A stretch of DNA of 64,000 nucleotides from Tolypothrix sp. NIES-4075 (GTDB lineage Bacteria > Cyanobacteriota > Cyanobacteriia > Cyanobacteriales > Nostocaceae). Within the stretch, counting starts at the first letter, position 1. Every line of letters starts with the position of its first letter. The notes beneath the pieces are model-generated. The model was not told where the DNA came from. It saw only the letters and a program-made list of their open reading frames with translations, and searched no databases. Position numbers and translations under genes: made by a program. The stretch covers positions 229,577 through 293,576 of the forward strand of contig NZ_BDUC01000010.1 in the NCBI RefSeq assembly GCF_002218085.1, read 5' to 3'. Of this stretch, positions 36,601 to 45,694 are shown piece after piece.

Positions 36601-38166
36601 CTAGTCCTCAGTCTTCAGTTCCTCGTTTTCTTCGAGTGCCTCAACTTTATCTTGTAACGGCTTCACGACTCGTGCGATCGCTTGTTGAATAAAAGCCTTA
36701 ACAAATTCATCGCGCCGGTTAATTTGAAACTGTCGCTGTACTACCTCCGTCATCCCCCCATCACCCCAATCTTGATCGTGACGGAAATACTCAATAAAAC
36801 TTTTACCAGCAATCCGAGTTAAATAAGCCGCTGTTACACCTTGAATTGCCCGACCAACAATAAATGTGGCAACATTAAGTTGCAATGCAGTTGAAAGTAA
36901 TTGAATTGCTCCCTTGACAATACCCAAACTCGCAAGAGTTTTCGCCAAAGACAACGCTAACTCTCGTCCGCGCTCCAGATTCAAATCACAACCGTAAATT
37001 TTACCAATTTCCACGACCATTTGCGCGTTGACGGCGGCTGTAGCCAGCAAATCGACCATCGGTAAAGGTGTTACCGAAACTACACCAGCACCAATCCACT
37101 GAAACCGATCAACAATTTTATCAGCTTGACGGCGACGTTGAGCATCGATGAGTTTGCGGGCTTCTTCTCCCAATCGCATTGATTGCAGCAAAATATTATC
37201 TGCAACTAAATCTTCACCTTCTGCCCGCAATATTGCAGCCATGCGTCGCAATAATGGTAAAATATCAGGCTCAGGCTGATAGATTTCGCCATTTTCTAAT
37301 TGTGCAGCTTCGGGATTAGCAGCGATCGCCACAACATCACTTGCGGCAATAAATCCGCGCACACGTTGACGCAACCGTGCGAGAATGGCTTCTTTATCTT
37401 CTTCGGTGTACATATCGATTTTGTTGAGAATCAGAAGCGATCGCTTACCAATTTCCGCCAAAGTCCGCAGCGGTTCATATTCAGAGCGCCGTAAATCATT
37501 ATCCACTACAAACAACAGCAAATCAGCTTCAGTCGCCAGTTCTCGTGCTAATTGTTCGCGTTCGGTTCCCGCTACCCCCGCTTCTAAAATCCCCGGCGTA
37601 TCCGTAATTAAAATCTTACGTTCTAATCCCTTCAACCGCAAACAATAAGTTTCCCCTACCTGAGTGGTTCCCATCGGCGCATCGACACGTCCGACCATGC
37701 GTCCCATCACTCCATTTACCAAAGAAGTTTTACCAGCGCTTCCTGTGCCAAATACTACTACTTGAATTTCGCCGCGTGCTAAGTTTGCTTCAATCTCACG
37801 CGATCGACTTAGTAACGCTTGCCTTTGCACTTCATCTTGAATTATTGATACTTGTTGCCGGACAGCTTGTAATGTAGAAGAAGCAGCTTCAGATTTCACA
37901 GCCGGAATTTCCGCCGCAGTCACACGACGTTTGCGTTGCGATCGCTTCTCACTTTTTTGAATTTTCAACACATAGTAGACAAAAGCGGCAATTAATGCTC
38001 CAATCAAAACAACCAGCAGCAATAACAGCAAATTGCCCAAAAGCGGCGAATAAGACAACTGCCAATAAAGGCGTGATAGCGAATCAATCAGCCACAGGCT
38101 TAGTCCTAAAATAAGGATGAGACCAACAATCAGCGTTACTATGCGCGACAGAGGCATGGATGGCAT
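36601..38166 (-). CDS. membrane GTPase with DUF697 domain
   Basis: A 521-residue protein. Two N-terminal transmembrane helices (IVTLIVGLILILGLSLWLI; LLLLLLVVLIGALIAAFVYYV) precede an Era/YcjF-like GTPase domain: P-loop FGTGSAGKTSLVN near 140, switch II TDTPGI, and NKID for guanine recognition. The C-terminal part has the DUF697 signature (VVSVTPLPMVDLLATAAVN) with a further amphipathic region. The protein is complete and common in cyanobacteria; relatives are linked to membrane stress, but the precise role is unknown. It reads away from a long spacer rich in repeats. Confidence 0.85.
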   Translation of the reverse strand: MPSMPLSRIVTLIVGLILILGLSLWLIDSLSRLYWQLSYSPLLGNLLLLLLVVLIGALIAAFVYYVLKIQKSEKRSQRKRRVTAAEIPAVKSEAASSTLQAVRQQVSIIQDEVQRQALLSRSREIEANLARGEIQVVVFGTGSAGKTSLVNGVMGRMVGRVDAPMGTTQVGETYCLRLKGLERKILITDTPGILEAGVAGTEREQLARELATEADLLLFVVDNDLRRSEYEPLRTLAEIGKRSLLILNKIDMYTEEDKEAILARLRQRVRGFIAASDVVAIAANPEAAQLENGEIYQPEPDILPLLRRMAAILRAEGEDLVADNILLQSMRLGEEARKLIDAQRRRQADKIVDRFQWIGAGVVSVTPLPMVDLLATAAVNAQMVVEIGKIYGCDLNLERGRELALSLAKTLASLGIVKGAIQLLSTALQLNVATFIVGRAIQGVTAAYLTRIAGKSFIEYFRHDQDWGDGGMTEVVQRQFQINRRDEFVKAFIQQAIARVVKPLQDKVEALEENEELKTED

Positions 38167-38806
38167 AGATTAGTGGGTAAAGCAGTTGATGCTTTTTATC
38201 TTAATCGTTTGGTGTTGTAGGTGGGGGAGTGGGGATTTTTGCACCGCTGTGTTTTTAGTAAAGCTTTGCACAAAAAACGCTCCTCGTTTTTAAACGCACT
38301 CGTAGCGCACTCGTGACGCGAAGTTTTCGTATATTCTTTATACAATGAGTGTACTTAGTACAGCATTTCATTAATACGAGCGCAAATTAAACAAAAGCAA
38401 TAAGAGTGCAATCTTAATGCAGAGCGATGCATTTAAAAACGCTACGCTTTTACGCTCATGCTGTACCTTATAGGCACTCTTAGCGGGGAGCGCTCTAGCA
38501 GGGGGAAAGATTCACCGATACAAGCTGCTAAACGGGTTTCAAGCCCCTCCATTTATGGATGGAGAACAGCAAAAATGTATTTCGAGACACGTAGGGCAAG
38601 AAATACTACGTCCTTATTTCAAGCCCCTCCATTCATGGATGGGGTTTCACAGATTGCCCCCTTCCCCCAGCAAGAACTGCCTCTTGTTGACTTAGTTCGA
38701 TATCAAGGTAATTAAAAGCTAATTTCATCACACATGCAACTTTAGTAGCACTCAACATGTAAAAATTTGCATTTGGTAGGCTGAAAACAAAAGGAGAAAA
38801 AAGTTT
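38167..38806. repeat. 640-bp spacer with paired hairpin repeats, possible transposon remnant
   Basis: Two 28-bp copies, at 38537-38564 and 38617-38644, start TTTCAAGCCCCTCC and contain the dyad CCATCCAT with a central ATTYATGG. They lie 80 bp apart (start to start). The pattern resembles subterminal hairpins of IS200/IS605-type elements, but no transposase remains. An 85-codon frame (38461-38715) runs through them and is not credible. At 38791-38796 AAGGAG is the ribosome site of the next gene. Confidence 0.45.
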
Positions 38807-39331
38807 ATGGGACTTTTTGAACAAATTATTGGTGCTGTTGCCAATCCCAATCAACAAGGCAACATCGGACAAATAGGTAGTATCATCAACACCGTGCAGC
38901 AACTGAGTAATAGCACTGGGGCAGATTCTGACACCATGCAGTCGGTTTTCTCAATTGTCGGGGGACAAGTACGTTCTGCTTTACAACAAAAGCGAGAAAC
39001 AGAAGGTAATGAAGCAGCAGAAGCTGTAGTAAATCAATTTGGTGGTACTTCTCCCAACCATGATGCCGTTGCTTCGCTGTTCTCATCTGGGATGCAGCAA
39101 CAACTAGCTGAAACTGTTGCCCAACGTACTGGGTTAGATGCAAATATGATTCAAGGATTGCTACCGATGCTAGTTCCCATAGTGTTGAATGTGTTGAAAT
39201 CTGGAGCAAACGCTCGAAATCCGCAAGGGGGAGGAAATCCGGTGCTGAATTCTTTCTTGGATGCTGACAACGATGGTGATGTTGATATTGCTGACGCGAT
39301 GCAAATGGCTAATCGCTATATGGGAAGGTAA
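38807..39331 (+). CDS. DUF937 domain protein with calcium-loop tail
   Basis: A 174-residue protein with a strong ribosome site (AAGGAG, 11 bases before ATG). Residues 1-130 match the DUF937 pattern: MGLFEQIIGAVANPNQQG at the start, then a repeat-like helical stretch and MLVPIVLNVLKSG. After a Gly-rich linker the C-terminus reads DADNDGDVDIADAM, an EF-hand/dockerin-like Ca-binding loop. DUF937 proteins have no established function. The gene stands alone between the repeat spacer and a convergent broken helicase gene. Confidence 0.75.
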   Translation: MGLFEQIIGAVANPNQQGNIGQIGSIINTVQQLSNSTGADSDTMQSVFSIVGGQVRSALQQKRETEGNEAAEAVVNQFGGTSPNHDAVASLFSSGMQQQLAETVAQRTGLDANMIQGLLPMLVPIVLNVLKSGANARNPQGGGNPVLNSFLDADNDGDVDIADAMQMANRYMGR

Positions 39332-39339
39332 ATAAGGAA

Positions 39340-39450
39340 CGTGGATAGTGGGGAGTGGATAGTGGATAGTGGATAGTGGATAGTTGATAGTTGTTGCTTA
39401 TTCTCTCCCCTACACCACGCTTCCCCCACTCCCCCATTCCCCATTTCCAG
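39340..39450. repeat. STRR-type short repeats (GGATAGT / CCCCATTCCCC)
   Basis: Runs of GTGGATAGTGGATAGT followed by CCCCCACTCCCCCATTCCCC fill the space between the DUF937 gene and the 3' end of the helicase. Confidence 0.7.
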
Positions 39451-39458
39451 GCATCTCG

Positions 39459-40622
39459 TCAAGCAGCCGACAGCTCGCTAATTGGTACCGGGTGATGTAT
39501 TCCCTCAAGTTCCACTAATCGAGCGAGAGTATCTACCCGTGCAACTTTAAAAGGCTGCATCCATTCGAGATAACCCGGACAATCAGTCCACGTAACTTGT
39601 ATCCCCGGTTTAATACAAAAATCGAGTGCTTCACGTATAGCTAAAGAAAGCAACTCCAACATCTCACGCCCGAATGTATAGTTAGCGTGATATTCACACT
39701 TAGAGCCGTAAAGAAATTTTATTTCCTCGAAATCATTTATGGCTCTTTCCAGCCCGAAAATTTTCCACCAAGGTCGATAAACTGGGTCTGACTTTTCGCC
39801 AAACTCGCGATACATCATCAGCTTTATCCACTCGCTGCTGTCGCGATTGTCCACATCGCTGCAACAGTTACGCAAAAATCGGATGTAAAGCTGTTGATGA
39901 TAGCGCATCATCGACGATTCACCCTGAAATATAGCGTCCTTACACCATTCACTGGGTGGGGTGTATCCGAAACGCTTGATAAAATCTGCGTCTGCATCAG
40001 CAATCGGTTTTTTATCGTTCCAATAGGCATTGTAAAGGTACTTGCGGAGATATCTTGCTTGTGTTTTTTGCTCTGGACTGAGGATTTCGCCAAAAGGCTG
40101 AGGGAGTGGAGGACTTTTTGCTCTTTTGGGAAATATATAACCGCATATTGGGCAAACATCAAGGACTGCGGGAATGAGTTCACCGCAGTTAGGGCAGGTT
40201 TTAAGTTCTAGTACCTCCTCTGGAAAATTTTTGGCGATCGCTCCCCTCGGACACAAAGGAGTTACAAAGCGTTTGGTATGCAGTCCCAGACGTTTAAAAT
40301 TCTCGCCAAAGTCGAGAAAATAGCAATCATCCTTGCCATCATTCAGCCTAAGTCCCCTACCACACATTTGAACCAGCAAAGCGCGGCTTTTGGTTGGTCT
40401 TGCAAGCAAAACAGCTTCAACGCTTGGTTCGTCAAAACCCTCACAAAGGACGTTGACTGATATCAAAATATGTGTTTCACCTAATTTAAATCTCTCAAAA
40501 ATCGCATCCCGTTCTTTTTCTGGTGTTGATTCAATAATGGACTCAGCAGTGATGCCACAAAAGTGAAACTTCGAGGTTATATCTAAAGCTTGGTTAACCG
40601 CTTCTAAAAATCTAGGCAAACC
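39459..40622 (-). pseudogene. C-terminal half of a DEAD/DEAH helicase split by IS607
   Basis: About 387 residues carry the second helicase domain: FKLGETHILISVNVLCEGFD, EAVLLARPTKSRALLVQ and MCGRGLRL (motif VI), then a zinc ribbon (CPNCGEL..CPICGYIFPKR) and a long C-terminal tail. The first helicase domain lies beyond the insertion at 42832-43613. Removing 40623-42831 with a shared GG rejoins the reading frame exactly (CAG-LPRFLEAVNQ), giving a predicted 647-residue protein. A GTG inside the element (40637) opens the frame and could start a C-terminal fragment, but a functional helicase is not expected. Confidence 0.88.
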
Positions 40623-40760
40623 TAGTTTTAACTCCACGGTGTGAGTTTAAAACGTTCTTTCCTAGTGCTCACGCTTCCCCATCGCTGAGGTTGTCCAGGA
40701 AACTCCAGTTAGAAACAGTAAAATAATCGTGTCGCCGATTAATTTCACTGGAACGTTTGA
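40621..40760 (-). ncRNA. putative omega RNA overlapping the tnpB 3' end
   Basis: TnpB nucleases use a guide RNA transcribed across the tnpB 3' end and the element's right end. Here the terminal hairpin (40625-40653) sits just inside the boundary and the adjoining host bases TTTGCCTAGATTTTTAGAAG would be the guide. The 5' limit is a guess; this is inferred from the family. Confidence 0.35.
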
Positions 40761-42129
40761 TTTTTTTATTCAGTTGACTCCAAAAGCTCCATACGTGCTT
40801 GTCTTCATTCACTGAAGCATAGGCGGTTATGGAGCTTTGCGGCTTTTCAGATAATCTCATAGCGCGACGGGCAATGACTAACGCCGCAGCTGTGGCACTA
40901 GACAGTCCGTACATTTTCATGTACTTAACTAATCCAATCAAGCTGGAATAGGCTGGGTTGACCGTGATAAGTTCAACGCCGCGATTCGATAGGATTGATT
41001 GAAGTAATTCATGAAATCTACTGTACGCCCAACTTGACAGCATCCGAGCGTATTTTCTTGACTCTTCGCCTAGTCGCTCCTTTTTATCACTAAAATCTAA
41101 CTCTTCGCAAATAACTGGACACTCAAAAGAAATTCCTAATGATGCAAGTTGTAAAATAGCATCGACAATAGTCGCATCTTGTTTACCACTGGGTAATCCC
41201 ATTTGTAGCGGGATCTGTCCAGTCGCCTTTAGGTTCCCCTCGTTATCAACGTAAGCCCAGCCAATTGAGCCTGGGTTCATGTCAATGCCTATACACCCAT
41301 AGCTAACAGTCTGTGACTGCTGTTTTACAGCTTTGGGGGTGAACTGAACTGCTGCAACCCATCTGCCATTTTTATAGAAAAAGTGCCAAGTTTTTGAACC
41401 TTGTGACGGTAATCGGAATATAATCCGATCAAAATTACCAATGCTAGAACTAACTGTTTTACCAAATCTAGACTCTAGGCATTCAGGAACTCTAATCTTG
41501 ATGATTTGCCCATCCCATTGTGCAACCTGATTGCCGCAAGATTCATCTTTAGACCCAACGATAAAAACATTGCCGTGTGGCACCCAAACCCGAATAGGTT
41601 TAACTTTTAGGTGTTCTAATTTATTTTTAAATAATGATAGTTTACGTTTTTTCCCGTGAATCTGAAATCTTAAATTACTCCAGTTAGTGTCACGGTATTT
41701 TAATGAAATTGACAGAGGGAAATTACACCCTGTTTTAGAATCCTGCCAATTCTTTTTAGCGTAAAACTTCCGTGCTAATTTGAGCTTACGTTCGGATGAT
41801 TTAAGCCATTTTTCAATCGACTTTATCTTACCTACAATAGTCTTGATATGTAGTTCGCGGTGAGTCTTGGCAGCATCTACTCTCCCTTTGGCAAAGCTAA
41901 TTACGCCATTGGCGTGTCGCTTGTTAATGCCGTAAGTTTTTTGTAGATGCGTATTCCATTGAGACTTGTTGAACTCATCACCGTATAGCAAATGATTAAC
42001 CGTTTCAATGGCGGCACTACGAAAGATTGGTGCATAAGCTTGAAGAAACATTTCAAGTTCGGTTTGCCCAAGTACATTCATTTCTGACTCTGGTGTGGGC
42101 AATCCTTTACAGTACGTCAGGGTTGACAT
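40669..42129 (-). CDS. tnpB: divergent TnpB-like RNA-guided nuclease
   Basis: A 486-residue TnpB relative. It has a helical N-terminal half with basic coiled segments, RuvC-I Asp in IGIDMNPGSIGWAYVD and RuvC-II Glu in VICEELDF. The third RuvC segment reads YGLSSATAAALVIARRAM, where most TnpB proteins carry Asp in DxNAA. The CxxC...CxxC zinc ribbon that usually lies between RuvC-II and III is absent. Either the third acid is supplied from elsewhere, as proposed for TnpB subfamilies with rearranged catalytic sites, or nuclease activity is lost. It follows tnpA by 39 bp on the same strand. In this family the nuclease favours retention of the element. Confidence 0.85.
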   Translation of the reverse strand: MSTLTYCKGLPTPESEMNVLGQTELEMFLQAYAPIFRSAAIETVNHLLYGDEFNKSQWNTHLQKTYGINKRHANGVISFAKGRVDAAKTHRELHIKTIVGKIKSIEKWLKSSERKLKLARKFYAKKNWQDSKTGCNFPLSISLKYRDTNWSNLRFQIHGKKRKLSLFKNKLEHLKVKPIRVWVPHGNVFIVGSKDESCGNQVAQWDGQIIKIRVPECLESRFGKTVSSSIGNFDRIIFRLPSQGSKTWHFFYKNGRWVAAVQFTPKAVKQQSQTVSYGCIGIDMNPGSIGWAYVDNEGNLKATGQIPLQMGLPSGKQDATIVDAILQLASLGISFECPVICEELDFSDKKERLGEESRKYARMLSSWAYSRFHELLQSILSNRGVELITVNPAYSSLIGLVKYMKMYGLSSATAAALVIARRAMRLSEKPQSSITAYASVNEDKHVWSFWSQLNKKIKRSSEINRRHDYFTVSNWSFLDNLSDGEA

Positions 42130-42168
42130 TGATCCGACCTCTCAATGTCTTTATATCCTTGCAGAATA

Positions 42169-42765
42169 CTACTCTTCTAGAGATTTTGCAAGATTATCTA
42201 GGAGCTTTTTGTTTTTGCTTGAGCGAGATCCGTATAATCGGGCTGAAAAAACCCTAATCACTTCTAGAACATCTGATGCGAGGTCTTCTTCAAAGGTTGC
42301 ATCCTCTTTCCTGTTGAGAATTATGATTTCTGCACCATGATATTCACAAATCGCAAATACCAATTCGGAACCAAATCTCAATAAACGATCTTTGTGAGTA
42401 ATAACTAACCTTGCAACTTCGCCATCTAAAAGCGTGGTAATCAACTTGGTAAGTCCTTTTTTCCGATAGTTCATACCACTACCAAGATCCCGAATTACCT
42501 CGTAATTCCATCCCATTGCAGCGCAATAAGCGGACAAAACAGCATCTTGTCTGTCTAGGTCTGATTTTTGATCATGACTTGAGACTCTTGCGTAGGCTAT
42601 TGTTTTTCCAACAACTTGTTCTACAAAGTCACCAAGCTTGTACCGACGATGACCTCCATCTGTCCTGACAGATTTAATTTTGCCTTCACGTTCCCAGCGC
42701 CTAATTGTGTCAACACTTACGGCTTTTAACTCTGCTAGTTCACCAATGCTAATTAGCCTATCCAC
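42169..42765 (-). CDS. tnpA: IS607-family serine recombinase (TnpA)
   Basis: A 198-residue recombinase. An N-terminal MerR-type helix-turn-helix (ISIGELAELKAVSVDTIRRW, then GGHRRY) is followed by a resolvase-type catalytic domain with the nucleophilic Ser in YARVSSHDQKSDLDRQ and the Arg motif KDRLLRFG. The C-terminal long helix is present. This domain order (DNA-binding first, catalytic second) is diagnostic of IS607. It starts about 66 bp from the element end and is followed by tnpB. Sequence and length look intact. Confidence 0.9.
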   Translation of the reverse strand: MDRLISIGELAELKAVSVDTIRRWEREGKIKSVRTDGGHRRYKLGDFVEQVVGKTIAYARVSSHDQKSDLDRQDAVLSAYCAAMGWNYEVIRDLGSGMNYRKKGLTKLITTLLDGEVARLVITHKDRLLRFGSELVFAICEYHGAEIIILNRKEDATFEEDLASDVLEVIRVFSARLYGSRSSKNKKLLDNLAKSLEE

Positions 42766-42831
42766 ATTTTATCAAGAATTACTTGCTATAATTCTAGATA
42801 AATCTATATATTTTGGCAACAGTCGTCAACC

Positions 42832-43613
42832 CCAGCGCAGAATACAATTGCTTTGCGATCGGGACATACCTCAAGATAGTGCTTTACGACTTCAGCGTTG
42901 TAAATTGGGGTGCAAACTTTCTGCATTGACGTTTGGGTATAATCGCCATTCCCAGCAGTATCCAGCTTTTTGAAATCAATCAACCCGTCGTAACCAAACT
43001 GCCTTGAACGTACCAGGTATCCCATGTTGATAAGTTCCTGGGGATACGGTGCGCGTACAATAGCTTGAAATAAATGGCAATATCCTTCTGTGGTTTTGGT
43101 GCGCCAAGGAGACGCGGAAAGTCCCACAAAAAAGCATTGAGAAAAAGCCAGTATCTCGCCGCCATAGGTGGGCACAACTTTTTCGGTGTACAGTTTGTAA
43201 AAGGCTGTGGTATGCACCTCGTCGGCAATTACCAAGCCAATATCAGGGGGTAGTTCTCGATTTTGTAAAGTCTGTACCATTGCCACTTGTACTGACTTTG
43301 AGTAGTCTGGTTTTTCGTGCCACCCCGCCCAAATTACACTAGGTTCGATGCCGGACTTGTGCAGGGTTTTGACTGTTTGCTTAACCAGCTTGGCTCTATG
43401 CACCAAAAACAGCACCCGGCGATTTTTCTTAACGGCATCACAAATCATCCTAGCTGCCAGTACCGTTTTACCCGCTCCTGTGGGAGCATAGAGGAGGACG
43501 GCTTTTATGCCCTGGCGAAAAAAGTTATAAACTTGTGCAATAGCTTGTTTTTGATAGTCACGCAATAAGAGTGGTGTCACTTCTAGTTTTGCTGGCTTTT
43601 CAAGCAGTTGCAT
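42832..43613 (-). pseudogene. N-terminal half of the DEAD/DEAH helicase split by IS607
   Basis: The frame encodes 260 host residues plus an element-derived tail (VDDCCQNI, stop at 42804). It holds LLRDYQKQAIAQVY, the Walker A motif APTGAGKTVLA, the Walker B motif VIADEVHT in place of DEAD, and motif III GLSASPWRT. It then breaks off in AIVFCAG, the start of the second domain. The C-terminal half lies at 39459-40622. Relatives are SSL2-like superfamily 2 helicases of phage, plasmid and defence contexts; the original role is unknown. Confidence 0.88.
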
Positions 43614-44116
43614 TTATACTCCCCTGTAGTTCAAATTTTGGTTAATCGCTTTTTTTGTTGGGCGATTTCTGTGATAATTTTTCCAAGTTTAAATCAAATT
43701 ACACTTAATATGCCAAGTTATGGAAGCGATACTTTCAGGCTATCTTAAAGCAATTCAGGCATAAATTACCTAATGGTTGTCTGTGTGTCGGTGCTAAGGG
43801 TAACAATAATGAGAGCATAGCGCTATGGCGTGAATATCTAGGAGGTAATTTACCAGGCTGAAAGCGCGTTTGAAGTGCGATCGCCATCGCGGTATATCAA
43901 TTTTATTCAATACAATCCCCATTCTTCATTCAAAAATCAAAGATGAATTTGAATGTAGAAGATATCGGAATGACTTGCCACAATCTATTGAGAATGATAC
44001 ACTCCCTTAGTTTCATACTGTATTGGGCAAAAACTTATTCATAACTGATAACGGGAAAAATCGCTCTCCATAACTATTTCTGACTTCATCCTTGTTCTTA
44101 GAAGTGAAAGCGCAAA
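43614..44116. other. 503-bp spacer without a supported gene
   Basis: A space holding the divergent promoters of the split helicase and the DICT-domain kinase. It is A/T-rich with one HIP1-like site (near 43878). All frames are broken and no repeat or RNA was recognised. Confidence 0.45.
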
Positions 44117-45694
44117 ATGAATGTTTCTCTAGCTCAGGATCTGTCTATATATCAGCTAGCTTTGAGCGTACAAACGCCTCCACAACCATTATCTCTTAGT
44201 CCTGCTACTCTGCTGTCACTGGTGCGATCGCAAATTGACTTATTAATTGAGCAAAAAATTGCAGCCACTTTATGGGTGAAGCTACCACCACAGAAAATTT
44301 GGCAATCAGAATTAGCGCGTTATCACTCGTGGGTAAAAGTGTCTGATGTCATCTATAGTTGTGACGTGGGTTCGGTGCAAAGCTCCATAGAAGTCCGAAG
44401 TTCAGATGACTCAAATGCACACTTCGGGAAAAGTGAGGAAAAAGGCATTATTTCATCACTTCATCACCGCCAAGTGCAACTACTCCCACATAGCCAACTG
44501 CGACGGGAATACTTTTTAATGGTATTGTCACCGCAGTTTTGTAGTTTAATTTTGGCACAGCGATGTCTGACGACAAGCCGCTTCTCTTCTCCTTCTCCTA
44601 TCGGAGACGCTACGCGAACGGAGACGCTAACGCGAACCAGAGGCTTGTCTGCGACACGCTCCGCGAACGCGTCTACGCCCAAAATACGCAAAACCCCTAA
44701 AACAAAAGCGTTACTAACGATAAATACTTTTGAGGGAAGAATAATTCAGCGAGTTTTAGATGGTATAAAACAAGCAACTGCACCAGATTCATTTTCTCTC
44801 GTCCCGGCTGATTTTATTTGCCCAAGCGTGCCGGATGCAACACTGATGAGTTCCCTGCTGCAAAAACAACTTCAACGACAAGAAGAAATTAATCGACAAA
44901 TCGCTGTTGAACGCTCAAGCAAAGTTCAGCAGCAAAATCAAAAACAGCACAATAAAGAAGAACTTAAGGATGAATACTTAAACAATGTGTGTCAAGAATT
45001 GCGTTCACCTTTAACGCACATGAAAACTGCACTTTCATTGTTGAATTCTCCCAATCTCAAACCGCCGCAGCGACAACGTTATTTACAAATGTTGAATAAT
45101 TTGTGCGATCGCCAAAGTTCCCTAATTACTGGTTTATTGGATCTGGTAGAATTAGAGCGCAATTTAGACTTAACTACTTTAGAGTCTGTACGCCTCTCGG
45201 AGATTGTACCTGGGGTAGTCAGTACCTATCAACCCTTAGCCCAAGAAAAAGGCATTCTGCTTGCCTACACCGTACCTAATGACCTGCCAGCCGTTAGATG
45301 TGTCACTGGTAGGTTAAGGCAGATTGTAATTAATTTATTGCATAACAGTATTAAGTTTACACCTAATGGTGGTCAAGTATCAGTACGAGCCTTTCTCGGC
45401 GGAACTTCCCCCCGTGAAGGCATTCAAAAAGCATCTACCACTGCTCTTGGTAAAAGCAATTATGTCCAACTAGAATTTCGCGACACAGGTATAGGTATTG
45501 CCGAAAACGAGATTCCCAAAATCTTCGATCGCTTTTATCGCGTGCGTTCAGGTACAACAGAAGACAAGGGAGGCGCCGGTTTAGGGTTAATGATTGTTCA
45601 GCAACTGCTGCGACACTGTGGAGGCTCGATATCTGTCAAAAGTAAACTGTCTGAAGGTTCTATTTTTACAGTACAGTTAGTGGTTAGTGGATAG
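44117..45694 (+). CDS. DICT-domain sensor histidine kinase-like protein, H-box His replaced
   Basis: A 525-residue protein. Residues 1-150 resemble the DICT sensory domain (DLSIYQLALSVQTPPQPLSL...LLIEQKIAATLWVKL). A repeat-derived stretch occupies about 153-193. The kinase core follows a coiled coil (QQQNQKQHNKEELKDEYLN). The dimerisation helix reads NVCQELRSPLTHMKTAL: the position of the phosphorylated His in the usual SHELRTPL is Gln (CAA). The ATPase domain looks intact (NLLHNSIKFTPNG, DTGIGIAENE, GAGLGLMIV). It could be a pseudokinase partner that binds ATP but cannot autophosphorylate at the usual site. Convergent or co-directional partners are not obvious. Confidence 0.82.
   Translation: MNVSLAQDLSIYQLALSVQTPPQPLSLSPATLLSLVRSQIDLLIEQKIAATLWVKLPPQKIWQSELARYHSWVKVSDVIYSCDVGSVQSSIEVRSSDDSNAHFGKSEEKGIISSLHHRQVQLLPHSQLRREYFLMVLSPQFCSLILAQRCLTTSRFSSPSPIGDATRTETLTRTRGLSATRSANASTPKIRKTPKTKALLTINTFEGRIIQRVLDGIKQATAPDSFSLVPADFICPSVPDATLMSSLLQKQLQRQEEINRQIAVERSSKVQQQNQKQHNKEELKDEYLNNVCQELRSPLTHMKTALSLLNSPNLKPPQRQRYLQMLNNLCDRQSSLITGLLDLVELERNLDLTTLESVRLSEIVPGVVSTYQPLAQEKGILLAYTVPNDLPAVRCVTGRLRQIVINLLHNSIKFTPNGGQVSVRAFLGGTSPREGIQKASTTALGKSNYVQLEFRDTGIGIAENEIPKIFDRFYRVRSGTTEDKGGAGLGLMIVQQLLRHCGGSISVKSKLSEGSIFTVQLVVSG
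44575..44695. repeat. GC-rich interspersed repeats translated inside the DICT kinase
   Basis: A compound of short dyads (GGAGACGCTACGCGAACGGA, GAGGCTTGTCTGCGACACG, CTCCGCGAACGCGTCTACG) reads in frame as IGDATRTETLTRTRGLSATR and following residues, between the DICT domain and the kinase core. Confidence 0.85.

Larger units (their letters stand above)
40621..42831 (-). mobile_element. IS607-family insertion sequence (tnpA + tnpB), complete
   Basis: About 2.2 kb. It holds a MerR-serine recombinase gene and a tnpB, both on the minus strand, and interrupts a helicase gene. Host frame continuity places the crossover at a GG dinucleotide: GCTGG|GG at one end and ACTA|GG|TTTGCC at the other. This fits the IS607 habit of inserting at GG with no target duplication. 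The end beyond tnpB carries an imperfect hairpin at 40625-40653 (GTTTTAACTC / GAGTTTAAAAC). Both genes look full length, so the copy may be recent. Confidence 0.88.

Noticed and set aside
38537..38644. possible CRISPR array
   Set aside because: Only two repeat copies, the repeat is 28 bp with a strong internal dyad, the intervening 52 bp is too long for a normal spacer, and no cas gene is near.
38461..38715. 85-codon plus-strand frame in the hairpin spacer
   Set aside because: It reads through both hairpin repeats; no motif, and likely a chance frame.
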